In this document: positions 15,341-22,251 of the stretch, one piece after another
Layout: the number at the start of each line of letters is the position of its first letter
Position numbering within the stretch: the first letter of the stretch is position 1
Assembly: GCA_025351745.1 (NCBI GenBank)
Contig: JANXVI010000082.1
Span: forward strand, 1-36,573
Length of the DNA stretch: 36,573 nt
Reading direction: 5' to 3'
Source of the DNA: Rhodoferax sp.
GTDB lineage: Bacteria; Pseudomonadota; Gammaproteobacteria; Burkholderiales; Burkholderiaceae_C
Notes under the pieces: model-generated
Told to the model about the DNA's origin: nothing
Seen by the model: the letters and a program-made list of their open reading frames with translations, nothing else
Databases searched by the model: none
Position numbers and translations under genes: made by a program

Positions 15341-15949
15341 GTGAACATAGTGACCGGAACATCTTCGGATCTGTCGTTAGAAATTATGGCCGGCGTTGCG
15401 CGCTACCGGCACCGGGTCTTCGTCGAGAAGTTGGGCTGGCAGTTGCGCTGCGAAAATGCGCTGGAGTACGACCAATTCGACCGTGACGACACGGTTTACG
15501 TTGTGGCCCATAACGCGGCACAAGAGATCGTAGGCACCGCCCGTCTATTGCCCACAACCCGTCCCTACTTGCTGGGTGAGGTGTTTCCGCACTTGCTCAA
15601 TGGCGTTCCACCACCCCATTCACCAGACGTGTGGGAGCTGTCGCGTTTCGCCGCTGTTGATTTCACAGCGCCGACTGGGTCTGCGTTGGCCCAGTTTTCG
15701 TCTCCCATCGCAGTTGGCCTGTTGCAAGCCTCGCTGGAGTGCGCTGCGCGCCATGGCGCCAAACGCTTCATCACAGTCTCCCCGCTTGGCGTAGAGCGGC
15801 TGTTGCGTATCGCGGGCTTCCGAGCGCACCGGCTGGCTCCTCCCACCATCGTGGATGGCAACCCCGTATTTGCCTGCTCTATTAGCTGCGAGGTTCAGAC
15901 TGACCTCACCGGGTCTCACCGTCCGTATTCCATGGCGCTGGAAGCCTGA
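15341..15949 (+). CDS. Acyl-homoserine-lactone synthase (LuxI family)
   Basis: 202-aa enzyme that joins S-adenosylmethionine and an acyl-ACP to make an N-acyl-homoserine lactone. The invariant residues of the family are present: R25 and F27 (YRHRVF), W33 (LGWQ), D44 and D47 (EYDQFDRDD), R in GTARLLPTTRP, and E and R in WELSRFAA. Translation starts at GTG 15341 with AAGGAG (15330-15335) five bases upstream. A lux-box-like dyad precedes it. The acyl chain cannot be predicted. The sensor kinase gene starts 44 bp downstream in the same direction. Confidence 0.95.
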   Translation: MNIVTGTSSDLSLEIMAGVARYRHRVFVEKLGWQLRCENALEYDQFDRDDTVYVVAHNAAQEIVGTARLLPTTRPYLLGEVFPHLLNGVPPPHSPDVWELSRFAAVDFTAPTGSALAQFSSPIAVGLLQASLECAARHGAKRFITVSPLGVERLLRIAGFRAHRLAPPTIVDGNPVFACSISCEVQTDLTGSHRPYSMALEA

Positions 15950-15993
15950 CCGCTGGTCATGTGTATCCCCGTTTGCTACAAAAGTAACACGTT

Positions 15994-18138
15994 ATGTTGA
16001 ACCTCGGTAAGTACCGCCTGGTGATTTTGTTGACCGCTGTGTTCCTCGTAATTTTTGGCGGTGTGATGGTGTTGACCTTTGTAATATCGCGCCAGATCGC
16101 AGCTGACGCCGTGTCATTGAACTTGGCGGGCCAACAGCGCACCCAGGTTCAACAGGTGGTGAAGACGGTGCTGCTGCTGGAGCAGGGCAGCACGCAGGGC
16201 GTGATCGACAGCAATGGAACGACCAGTTTTTCGGAGCTGAAAGACTTGTACTCCACCGTTGACGCATTGAACCTGGCGTTGGCCGCTTTCCGTGAGGGCG
16301 GTATGCAATTGGAGAGTGGCGCCCGTGTTGCGCTGACCCCGCAAGACGACGTGCAGGCCGCAGCCTTCTTTAAGCTGCTCGATGAGTTGTGGACGCCTAT
16401 CAATGTGCAGGTCCAGGAACTGCGCAAGAAGGAGAAAGTCTCGTCGGCAGACTTTGGCGCACTGCTGCAAGTGCTGGTGCCGGACAACCTCAACCTGCTG
16501 GAAACATCGAATCTATTGACCACACGCATGGAGTCGCTGTCGGCCGACAAGGCCTCGACCCTTCGAAAGATCCAGACCGCAGGTATTGCTCTGGCGTTTC
16601 TGAATTTCTCGCTCATTGTTTACGTCTTTCTGGGGCGCCTGCGCGCTAGTGATAGCGAGGTGGAGCGCATGCAAGTGGAGACCGAAAACATCTTGCGCAC
16701 CATGCAGGAAGGCCTATTCCTGCTGGACAACAACTTCCATATTGGCAGCCAGACATCCAGCGCGTTGGGCCAGGTGTTGGGTGTTATGGTGAAGCCTGGT
16801 GGTGACTTTCTGGCGCTGCTCAAACCCATGGTCTCGCAAAAGACTCTGGATACAACCAAGGAGTACATTGAACTGCTGCTGCGCTTCGATGTGAAAGAAA
16901 AGCTGGTCGCCAGCCTGAACCCCTTGGATGCACTCGAGATCAATAACACCCGCGACAACGGGACCGTAGAGACACGGTTCCTGAATTTTCGCTTCAACCG
17001 CGTTGTGAACAAGGGCAAGATCACGCACCTGTTGGTCACGGCCTCTGACATTACCCGCCGTGTCAAACTGGAGCGGGAGCTGATCAACAGCGAACGGCAA
17101 GTTCAAGACCAGATGGCCATGATGGTCTATATCCTGCAGGCAGACCCTGGCCAGATGCGAGACTTTCTGGAAGGCGCTGTTGCCGGCCTCAACCGCATCA
17201 ACGAAGCGCTCAAAGGCGGGTCTGCATCGGGCGTCGCCACTGCCGACATTGACCATTTCTTCCGTATTGCGCACCGCATCAAGGGTGATGCTGCGGCCCT
17301 CAGTCTGCAAGCCATTGCCACCTCGTTGCACAGTTTTGAAGATCTGTTGCAGGGGCTGCGCAACAAGCCGCAATTGCAGAACGAAGATTTGTTGCCAGTG
17401 ATTGTGCGCGTACGGACCATTTATGGTGAGTTGCACGCCGTCCAAGAGGCCATGGCACGCATTGCCCAAGTGCGTGGTGTCGTCAACGTGGAGCCGCCCA
17501 AGCCCGTGCACGACCCGGTGCGGCAGAGCTCCCCTTTTGTGACCCAATGGCGCAACCTTGCCCAGCAGATTGCCAGCCGCAAGGGGAAGAAGGCCGAGCT
17601 GACATACCACGGGGTAGATCTGGAAACCATAACGAAGTCCATGCGTGAAACCATAGACACCATCGTCACCCAATTCATCCGCAATGCTGTCACACATGGT
17701 CTGGAGACGCCACAAGAGCGCGTCCACCAGGGCAAGGGTGAGCATGGAGCCATAGCCGTCTATCTGTCGGAGGCGGGCGATGGCGCGTTGGAGCTAAGCT
17801 TCAGAGACGACGGCGCAGGCATCAATGTTGAGAAGCTGCGCCAGGCTGCGGTGCGCATCGGCTCTTTGAATCCAGAGAAGGCAAAGGTTGCAGACGTGCG
17901 CCAATTGACCGAGTTGATATTCAAACCCGGTTTTTCTACGCACGACACCATTGACGAAGATGCTGGGCGGGGCGTGGGCTTGGATGTGGTTCGAGACCTC
18001 GTCGCGCGGTTGCGGGGACGCATCCACATTGGCACTGCGCCTGGCAAGTATTGCCACTTTCGCGTGCAAATTCCGGCCCACTTGTTTGCATCGTCCAACC
18101 TCGCAACGCTTGCGCTGCAATCGGAGGCTCATAGCTGA
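15994..18138 (+). CDS. Membrane CheA-like hybrid: PilJ/NarX-like sensor, PAS, HPt and HATPase, no CheW domain
   Basis: 714 aa. Order: membrane helix about residues 8-31; periplasmic PilJ-type domain with the P-box-like motif LNLAGQQRTQVQQVV (nitrate-binding region in NarX); membrane helix about 193-213; PAS domain from about 230; an HPt/P1-like segment with phosphorylatable H427 in RIAHRIKGDAAAL; then a CheA-type ATPase with FIRNAVTHGLE (N box), DDGAGI (G1), IFKPGFSTHD (F box) and GRGVGLDVVRD (G2). The protein ends soon after the ATPase, so the CheW-like P5 domain of chemotaxis CheA is absent. The stop overlaps the response-regulator start (TGATG). Ligand is unknown; an oxyanion is my inference from the P-box and neighbours. 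Confidence 0.88.
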   Translation: MLNLGKYRLVILLTAVFLVIFGGVMVLTFVISRQIAADAVSLNLAGQQRTQVQQVVKTVLLLEQGSTQGVIDSNGTTSFSELKDLYSTVDALNLALAAFREGGMQLESGARVALTPQDDVQAAAFFKLLDELWTPINVQVQELRKKEKVSSADFGALLQVLVPDNLNLLETSNLLTTRMESLSADKASTLRKIQTAGIALAFLNFSLIVYVFLGRLRASDSEVERMQVETENILRTMQEGLFLLDNNFHIGSQTSSALGQVLGVMVKPGGDFLALLKPMVSQKTLDTTKEYIELLLRFDVKEKLVASLNPLDALEINNTRDNGTVETRFLNFRFNRVVNKGKITHLLVTASDITRRVKLERELINSERQVQDQMAMMVYILQADPGQMRDFLEGAVAGLNRINEALKGGSASGVATADIDHFFRIAHRIKGDAAALSLQAIATSLHSFEDLLQGLRNKPQLQNEDLLPVIVRVRTIYGELHAVQEAMARIAQVRGVVNVEPPKPVHDPVRQSSPFVTQWRNLAQQIASRKGKKAELTYHGVDLETITKSMRETIDTIVTQFIRNAVTHGLETPQERVHQGKGEHGAIAVYLSEAGDGALELSFRDDGAGINVEKLRQAAVRIGSLNPEKAKVADVRQLTELIFKPGFSTHDTIDEDAGRGVGLDVVRDLVARLRGRIHIGTAPGKYCHFRVQIPAHLFASSNLATLALQSEAHS

Positions 18139-18506
18139 TGGAACTCAAACTCATGATAATCGACGACTCAAACGTCATTCGCGGCAAAATATCGCGCGCC
18201 CTGACGCGGCACAACATGCGCGTCGTAGCTACCGCCTCCAATGGCGAAGAGGCGGTTGAGCGGTTCATGCCAGACAAGCCCGACATTGTGACCATGGACC
18301 TGACCATGCCGCGGATGGATGGACTGGAGTGCATACGCAAGCTCAAGAAGATCAAGCCAGACATCAAGATATTGGTTGTTTCAGCCCTGGCCGATAAAGC
18401 AACCGCCATTCAGGCGTTGAAGGAGGGCGCGCAGGGCTTTCTTTGCAAGCCCTTCTCTGACGACGACCTGACCGAAGCGATGGACGAACTTCTAACAGGG
18501 GCATAA
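18138..18506 (+). CDS. Single-domain CheY-like response regulator
   Basis: 122 aa, receiver domain only. The acidic pair D9-D10 (IIDDSNVIR), phospho-acceptor D54 (IVTMDLTMPRMDG), S82 (VVSA) and K104 (FLCKPF) are all in place. There is no output domain, so it must act by protein contact. It overlaps the kinase stop by one base and the CheX-like gene follows after one base, consistent with a compact phosphorelay of kinase, regulator and phosphatase. The closest named relatives would be CheY proteins outside the canonical motility operon. Confidence 0.93.
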   Translation: MELKLMIIDDSNVIRGKISRALTRHNMRVVATASNGEEAVERFMPDKPDIVTMDLTMPRMDGLECIRKLKKIKPDIKILVVSALADKATAIQALKEGAQGFLCKPFSDDDLTEAMDELLTGA

Positions 18507-18507
18507 C

Positions 18508-18954
18508 ATGGACGAAGACCAACTACGCATATTTGTCGGGATCGTTCAAAACTACTTTGAGAGTGAGACCAGCAAGACGCCGGACACCGGGAGCCCTTAT
18601 CTGGGGGATATAACCGACCTGCCCATGCTCGACTTCACCGGCGTGATCGGCATCTCGGGTGCGCGCCAGGGCTGTGTCTATCTCACTGCGGGTCCCGATC
18701 TGTTGCGTGCGCTGTTACTGCATGTGGGTGAGACGGACGTGTCCGACCACAACCTGTGCGACCTGGCGGGCGAGATTGCCAACACCATTGCCGGCAATGC
18801 ACGTTTGCACTTTGGTCCGGACTTCATGATCTCGGTACCGGTTATTGTGCGCGGCGCCGCCCAGGCCATACACATGCCGCGCAACACCAAGGCCTATGTC
18901 ATACCGTTTCGGTGGCGCAAACACCCGGCATCTCTTGTAGTGAGCCTGCAATGA
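18508..18954 (+). CDS. CheX/CheC-family phosphatase-like protein
   Basis: 148 aa. The motif DLAGEIANTIAGNAR (about residues 85-99) contains the conserved Glu and Asn (E-x-x-N) that CheX and CheC phosphatases insert into the CheY active site. The N-terminal part (DFTGVIGISGARQGCVYLT) and the C-terminal part (SVPVIVRG) form the expected alpha/beta half. It should dephosphorylate the adjacent CheY-like protein. Its stop overlaps the next start (ATGA at 18951-18954), so the sulfate-binding-type protein is made from the same message. Confidence 0.88.
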   Translation: MDEDQLRIFVGIVQNYFESETSKTPDTGSPYLGDITDLPMLDFTGVIGISGARQGCVYLTAGPDLLRALLLHVGETDVSDHNLCDLAGEIANTIAGNARLHFGPDFMISVPVIVRGAAQAIHMPRNTKAYVIPFRWRKHPASLVVSLQ

Positions 18955-19970
18955 CGTGCCTCAGCAAAGGTCTGTTGCGCACGGTGCTTGCCGCGCTGTT
19001 GATTTGTGTTGCGGTAGCCGCTGGTGCGGATACGACCCTGACCAATGCCTCCTACACCGCGACGAAGGAAATGTTTGCGGCCTATAACCCCGCATTCGCG
19101 CGCTACTGGAAGGCCAAGACCGGTGAGTCGGTTGCCATCATCCAATCCCATGCCAACTCCAGTACCCAGGCCAGTCTGGTCAATAACGGCATGGCGGCCG
19201 ATGTGGTGACCTTGTCTGTGCCGCTGGATGTTGACGAAATCGCCAGCAACCACTTTGTGTCAGAGAACTGGAAGCAACGTCTGCCACAAGGTTCCACTCC
19301 TTACTACTCCACCATCGTGTTTCTGGTCCACAAAGGCAACCCTAAGTCCATCAAAGACTGGCCCGACCTGGTGCGCTGGGGCGTACAGGTGGTGATGTCC
19401 AACCCCAAGTCTTCCGGCGGCGCACGATGGAGCCATCTGGCGGCTTGGGGCTATGCACTCAGAAAGCCAGGTGGCACCGAAGCCAGTGCCCGAGACTATC
19501 TGAAGCGGCTGTACAACAACAACAAGGTTCTGGAATACACCGCACGGGGGGCATCCAACACTTTCGTTAACCGAAAGGAAGGCGACGTCATGGTCTCATG
19601 GGAGAACGAAGCCTTTCAGGTTGTGGCGCAATACCCCGAACTGTTTCAGATTGTGGTGCCCTCAGTTTCGGTCGTGGCCGAGCCGCCGGTGGCCGTTATC
19701 GACAAGGTTGTAGACCAGCGTGGCTCGCGCAAGCTAGCCGAGGCCTACCTGCAGTATCTGTATAGCGCTGAGGGTCAATCCATTGCCGCCAGTCACTTCT
19801 ATCGCCCTACCGACCCCGCCGTGGCCAGCCAATATGAAAAGCAATTCACACCACTCAAACTTTTCAAGGCCGTTGATTTGTACAAGGACTGGCAGACCAT
19901 AGACCGCGTGCATTTTCAGGATGGCGGAATTTTTGACCAGGTGTACGACCAGTATCGCAATGGCTCCTAG
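18951..19970 (+). CDS. Sulfate-binding-protein (Sbp/CysP) homologue without transporter
   Basis: 339-aa periplasmic solute-binding protein. It has a signal peptide (cleavage near AVAAGA, about residue 24) and strong family blocks: STIVFLVHKGNPKSIKDWPD, NPKSSGGARWSHLAAWGYAL, ARGASNTFVNRKEGD, SWENEA and AEAYLQYLYSAEGQ. The SSGGAR and WENEA anion contacts are kept, but the first anion loop reads SHANSSTQ where E. coli Sbp has SHGGSGKQ (from memory), so specificity may differ. The start at ATG 18951 overlaps the CheX stop. No CysT, CysW or CysA gene follows, which suggests a sensing rather than an import role. Confidence 0.9.
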   Translation: MTCLSKGLLRTVLAALLICVAVAAGADTTLTNASYTATKEMFAAYNPAFARYWKAKTGESVAIIQSHANSSTQASLVNNGMAADVVTLSVPLDVDEIASNHFVSENWKQRLPQGSTPYYSTIVFLVHKGNPKSIKDWPDLVRWGVQVVMSNPKSSGGARWSHLAAWGYALRKPGGTEASARDYLKRLYNNNKVLEYTARGASNTFVNRKEGDVMVSWENEAFQVVAQYPELFQIVVPSVSVVAEPPVAVIDKVVDQRGSRKLAEAYLQYLYSAEGQSIAASHFYRPTDPAVASQYEKQFTPLKLFKAVDLYKDWQTIDRVHFQDGGIFDQVYDQYRNGS

Positions 19971-20013
19971 GCGTTGACGGCTGTTGTAACCGCGCCCGTT
20001 AAGAGGATTTACC

Positions 20014-21072
20014 ATGTTCTGTGTCACATTGAAGTTAAGAACGATTTTCTGCACCTTCGGACTTGTATTCGCTTGCCAGGCGGCGATGCCGACGCTGGCC
20101 ACCGGAACCACGGTGAGGGATGCTGCGGCCATTGAGCGAGAAGTCGGTGCACTCGCGGCGCACCTGTCCAAGCTATGCCCGATCGCGGATGCCGCCAGCC
20201 AGTCAGCGTTCGACGCCTGCCGCAAGGGCTTGTTTAGCAGTACGCAATTGGTGGGCGCCCTGAGCCCCTACACGTTGTGGGGCCGCCAAAACGACTTGAC
20301 GACCTCGTTAAAAGATTCTGTGCTGACCCAGCTTGCTCCAGAGGCTTTGGCTGGCATGTACATGCCCTTGTTCATGTTTGACGGTCGCTACACGGTCAGC
20401 TACTCCGCCCCCAATGATTTGTTTTTGGTCAAACTGGGCGTGGGCTTTCGCAACCGCCTGCAGCCGGGTCAGTTTCCTTACCCCTTTTGGCACGATGCAA
20501 ACAAGTGGAGCACGTACGAGAACGCCAAGGCCATGCTCTTCTGGATAGACCCCAAAACCGGCAAGGCGCGCATCGTTCAGTTCACCCGGCTTGGCGAAGG
20601 CTCACCTGCGGTGCCAGTGCAAAGCATCACGCCCCCGGCCTTTGATGGCAAGTGGCTGTGGACCGATGGAGAGGGTAAGACCCAGCCTGCGGTTACCCTG
20701 TTCGATGGACTGTTTGACGCCGCGAACCCTTACAAGCAGGGGATGGACAGCGCTTACCGTGCGCTGGCGCTCTCTCTGCGCGAGAGCCAGTGCCTGCAAT
20801 GCCATGTTCCCAACAATCCGCAGCGCGCCAACAAGCTGGTGCTCCTGCAGTCTCCTGCCCATGCGGCCGCGGAAATCAAGCGTCTGATGAAGCAGGTGCA
20901 ATTGGACCGTATGCCAGTAGATGAATTCGGGTTGGAAGAGTCGCTAGAACCAGGAGTAAAGGCCCTACTGTTGGAGCGTGGAAAGTTTTTCGAGCAATTG
21001 GTCGACCAGGCCTACGCTTGGGAGCGTGGCCAACAAGCATCTAGCAGCGCGGCCGCTGGCAGCGTGCATTAG
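20014..21072 (+). CDS. Exported CXXCH (putative c-type haem) protein of unknown family
   Basis: 352 aa, with an N-terminal signal peptide (cleavage likely after TLATG or AMPTLA, about residues 24-30) and AGAGGA upstream of ATG 20014. One CXXCH motif, SQCLQCHVPNN, lies at about residues 263-273, so a covalently bound haem c is likely. The rest (TLWGRQNDLTTSLKDSV, PFWHDANKWSTYENAKAMLF) I do not recognise. It lies between the sulfate- and phosphate-binding-protein genes and is probably in the same operon. A periplasmic redox or haem-based sensing partner is possible; nothing in the sequence decides. Confidence 0.82.
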   Translation: MFCVTLKLRTIFCTFGLVFACQAAMPTLATGTTVRDAAAIEREVGALAAHLSKLCPIADAASQSAFDACRKGLFSSTQLVGALSPYTLWGRQNDLTTSLKDSVLTQLAPEALAGMYMPLFMFDGRYTVSYSAPNDLFLVKLGVGFRNRLQPGQFPYPFWHDANKWSTYENAKAMLFWIDPKTGKARIVQFTRLGEGSPAVPVQSITPPAFDGKWLWTDGEGKTQPAVTLFDGLFDAANPYKQGMDSAYRALALSLRESQCLQCHVPNNPQRANKLVLLQSPAHAAAEIKRLMKQVQLDRMPVDEFGLEESLEPGVKALLLERGKFFEQLVDQAYAWERGQQASSSAAAGSVH

Positions 21073-21094
21073 CAACGTAAATGAGGGGGTATAT

Positions 21095-22129
21095 ATGCCT
21101 TTGATTGGTCGACGCAGCCTGTGTATGGTGGCAGCCTTGTCGCTTGCTTTGCCGATGGCACAGGCCGCAGAAGTGTTGGGCGCGGGAGCGTCGTTGCCCG
21201 CGCCTGTCTATGCGAAATGGGCTCGGGCCTATAAACAGTCCACCGGCAATAAGGTGGTTTACCAATCCATCGGCTCGGGGAGCGGCGTGGCACAAATTAC
21301 CGCGAAGGCGGTGGACTTTGGTGCGTCCGATAGCCCACTGTCGGGTGCCCTGTTGGAAAAGAATGGCCTGCTGCAGTTTCCAACACTTTTGGGTGGTGTG
21401 GTCCCCATCGTGAACCTGCCCAACACCAAACCGGGCGATGTAAAGCTCTCGGGCCCAGTATTGGCTGATATTTATCTGGGGAAAATCATTGCCTGGGACG
21501 ACAGCGCCATCACCCAACTCAATCCTGGCACCTCATTGCCCAACCTGGCCATAGCCGTGGTTCGACGTTCCGACAGTTCGGGCTCCACCCTGCTGTTTAC
21601 CGATTACCTCTCCAAGATCAGCCCTGAATGGAAGACCCGACTGGGTCGCGGTGTTACGGTGCCATGGACCGTGGGCTTGGGGGGTAAGGGGGACGAGGGC
21701 GTAGCGAAGTTCGTGCAGCGCCTTCCGGGAGCGATCGGATTTGTGGACTATGGTTATGCCTTCAGCCACAACCTGAACTACACGCAGTTGAAAAATCAAA
21801 GTGGTGCATTTGTGGCGCCCAGTCCCCAAAGCCTGGCCGCAGCTGTCAGCGGCAACTGGGAGAACTCCAGCTTCTCGGAAATTCTCACCGAGGAAAGAGG
21901 CCAAGGCGCCTGGCCCATTACTGGCGCGACCTTTGTCTTGATTCGCAAGGTGCAAGACAAGCCAGAGCAGGCCCGAGAAGTCCTTAAATTCTTCACGTGG
22001 GCCTACAAGGAAGGTGGCAAATTCGCCAGCGAATCCAACTATGTTCCCATGGCCGAAAGTACGTCACGGGCCGTCGCAACGTTGTGGCAACTGGTGCGTG
22101 ACGGGGGCGGCAAGCCGCTGTACGAATAG
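21095..22129 (+). CDS. pstS: Phosphate-binding protein (PstS family) without pst transporter genes
   Basis: 344 aa with a signal peptide (cleavage after MAQA, about residue 23). It matches PstS throughout: EVLGAGASLPAPVYAKWA, SIGSGSGVAQITAKAVDFGA, LADIYLGKIIAWDDSAI, AVVRRSDSSGSTLLFTDYL, GLGGKGDEGVAKFVQRLPGA and VLKFFTWAYK. Phosphate-contacting Ser, Asp, Arg and the SGST loop are present. GAGGGGG precedes ATG 21095. PstC, PstA, PstB and PhoU are absent here, so it may be a spare binding protein using a remote transporter, or part of the adjacent signalling module. Confidence 0.92.
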   Translation: MPLIGRRSLCMVAALSLALPMAQAAEVLGAGASLPAPVYAKWARAYKQSTGNKVVYQSIGSGSGVAQITAKAVDFGASDSPLSGALLEKNGLLQFPTLLGGVVPIVNLPNTKPGDVKLSGPVLADIYLGKIIAWDDSAITQLNPGTSLPNLAIAVVRRSDSSGSTLLFTDYLSKISPEWKTRLGRGVTVPWTVGLGGKGDEGVAKFVQRLPGAIGFVDYGYAFSHNLNYTQLKNQSGAFVAPSPQSLAAAVSGNWENSSFSEILTEERGQGAWPITGATFVLIRKVQDKPEQAREVLKFFTWAYKEGGKFASESNYVPMAESTSRAVATLWQLVRDGGGKPLYE

Positions 22130-22145
22130 GGGGTCTGGACCGCTG

Positions 22146-22168
22146 TTCGCACGACTATGCGGTGCGAA
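22146..22168 (+). terminator. Hairpin after pstS, possible terminator
   Basis: TTCGCAC (22146-22152) pairs with GTGCGAA (22162-22168) over a nine-base loop, 16 bp after the pstS stop. A short T-run (GGTTTT) appears only about 10 bases later, so termination would be inefficient or Rho-dependent. Confidence 0.35.
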
Positions 22169-22195
22169 ACGGGCTAGTGGTTTTCCCTCAATTAC

Positions 22196-22223
22196 TTGAC
22201 AACTAAAGGTTTAAGTCTAAACT
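22196..22223 (+). promoter_or_regulatory. Promoter and MarR-type operator of the aminobenzoate operon
   Basis: TTGACA (22196-22201), 16 bp, TAAACT (22218-22223) is a good sigma-70 promoter. Between and over the -10 lies a perfect dyad GTTTA (22209-22213), AGTC, TAAAC (22218-22222). A repressor bound there would block RNA polymerase. The operon's own MarR-family gene is the obvious candidate, relieved by an aromatic CoA thioester or the free acid (inference). Confidence 0.6.
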
Positions 22224-22251
22224 AATTGCAAATCCCGGAGCTGGAGTTGCA

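Noticed and set aside
15972..15979. TTTGCTACAAAA before the kinase gene as a fifth repeat copy
   Set aside because: The matching TAGCCCTCGT end is absent at the required 28-bp distance.
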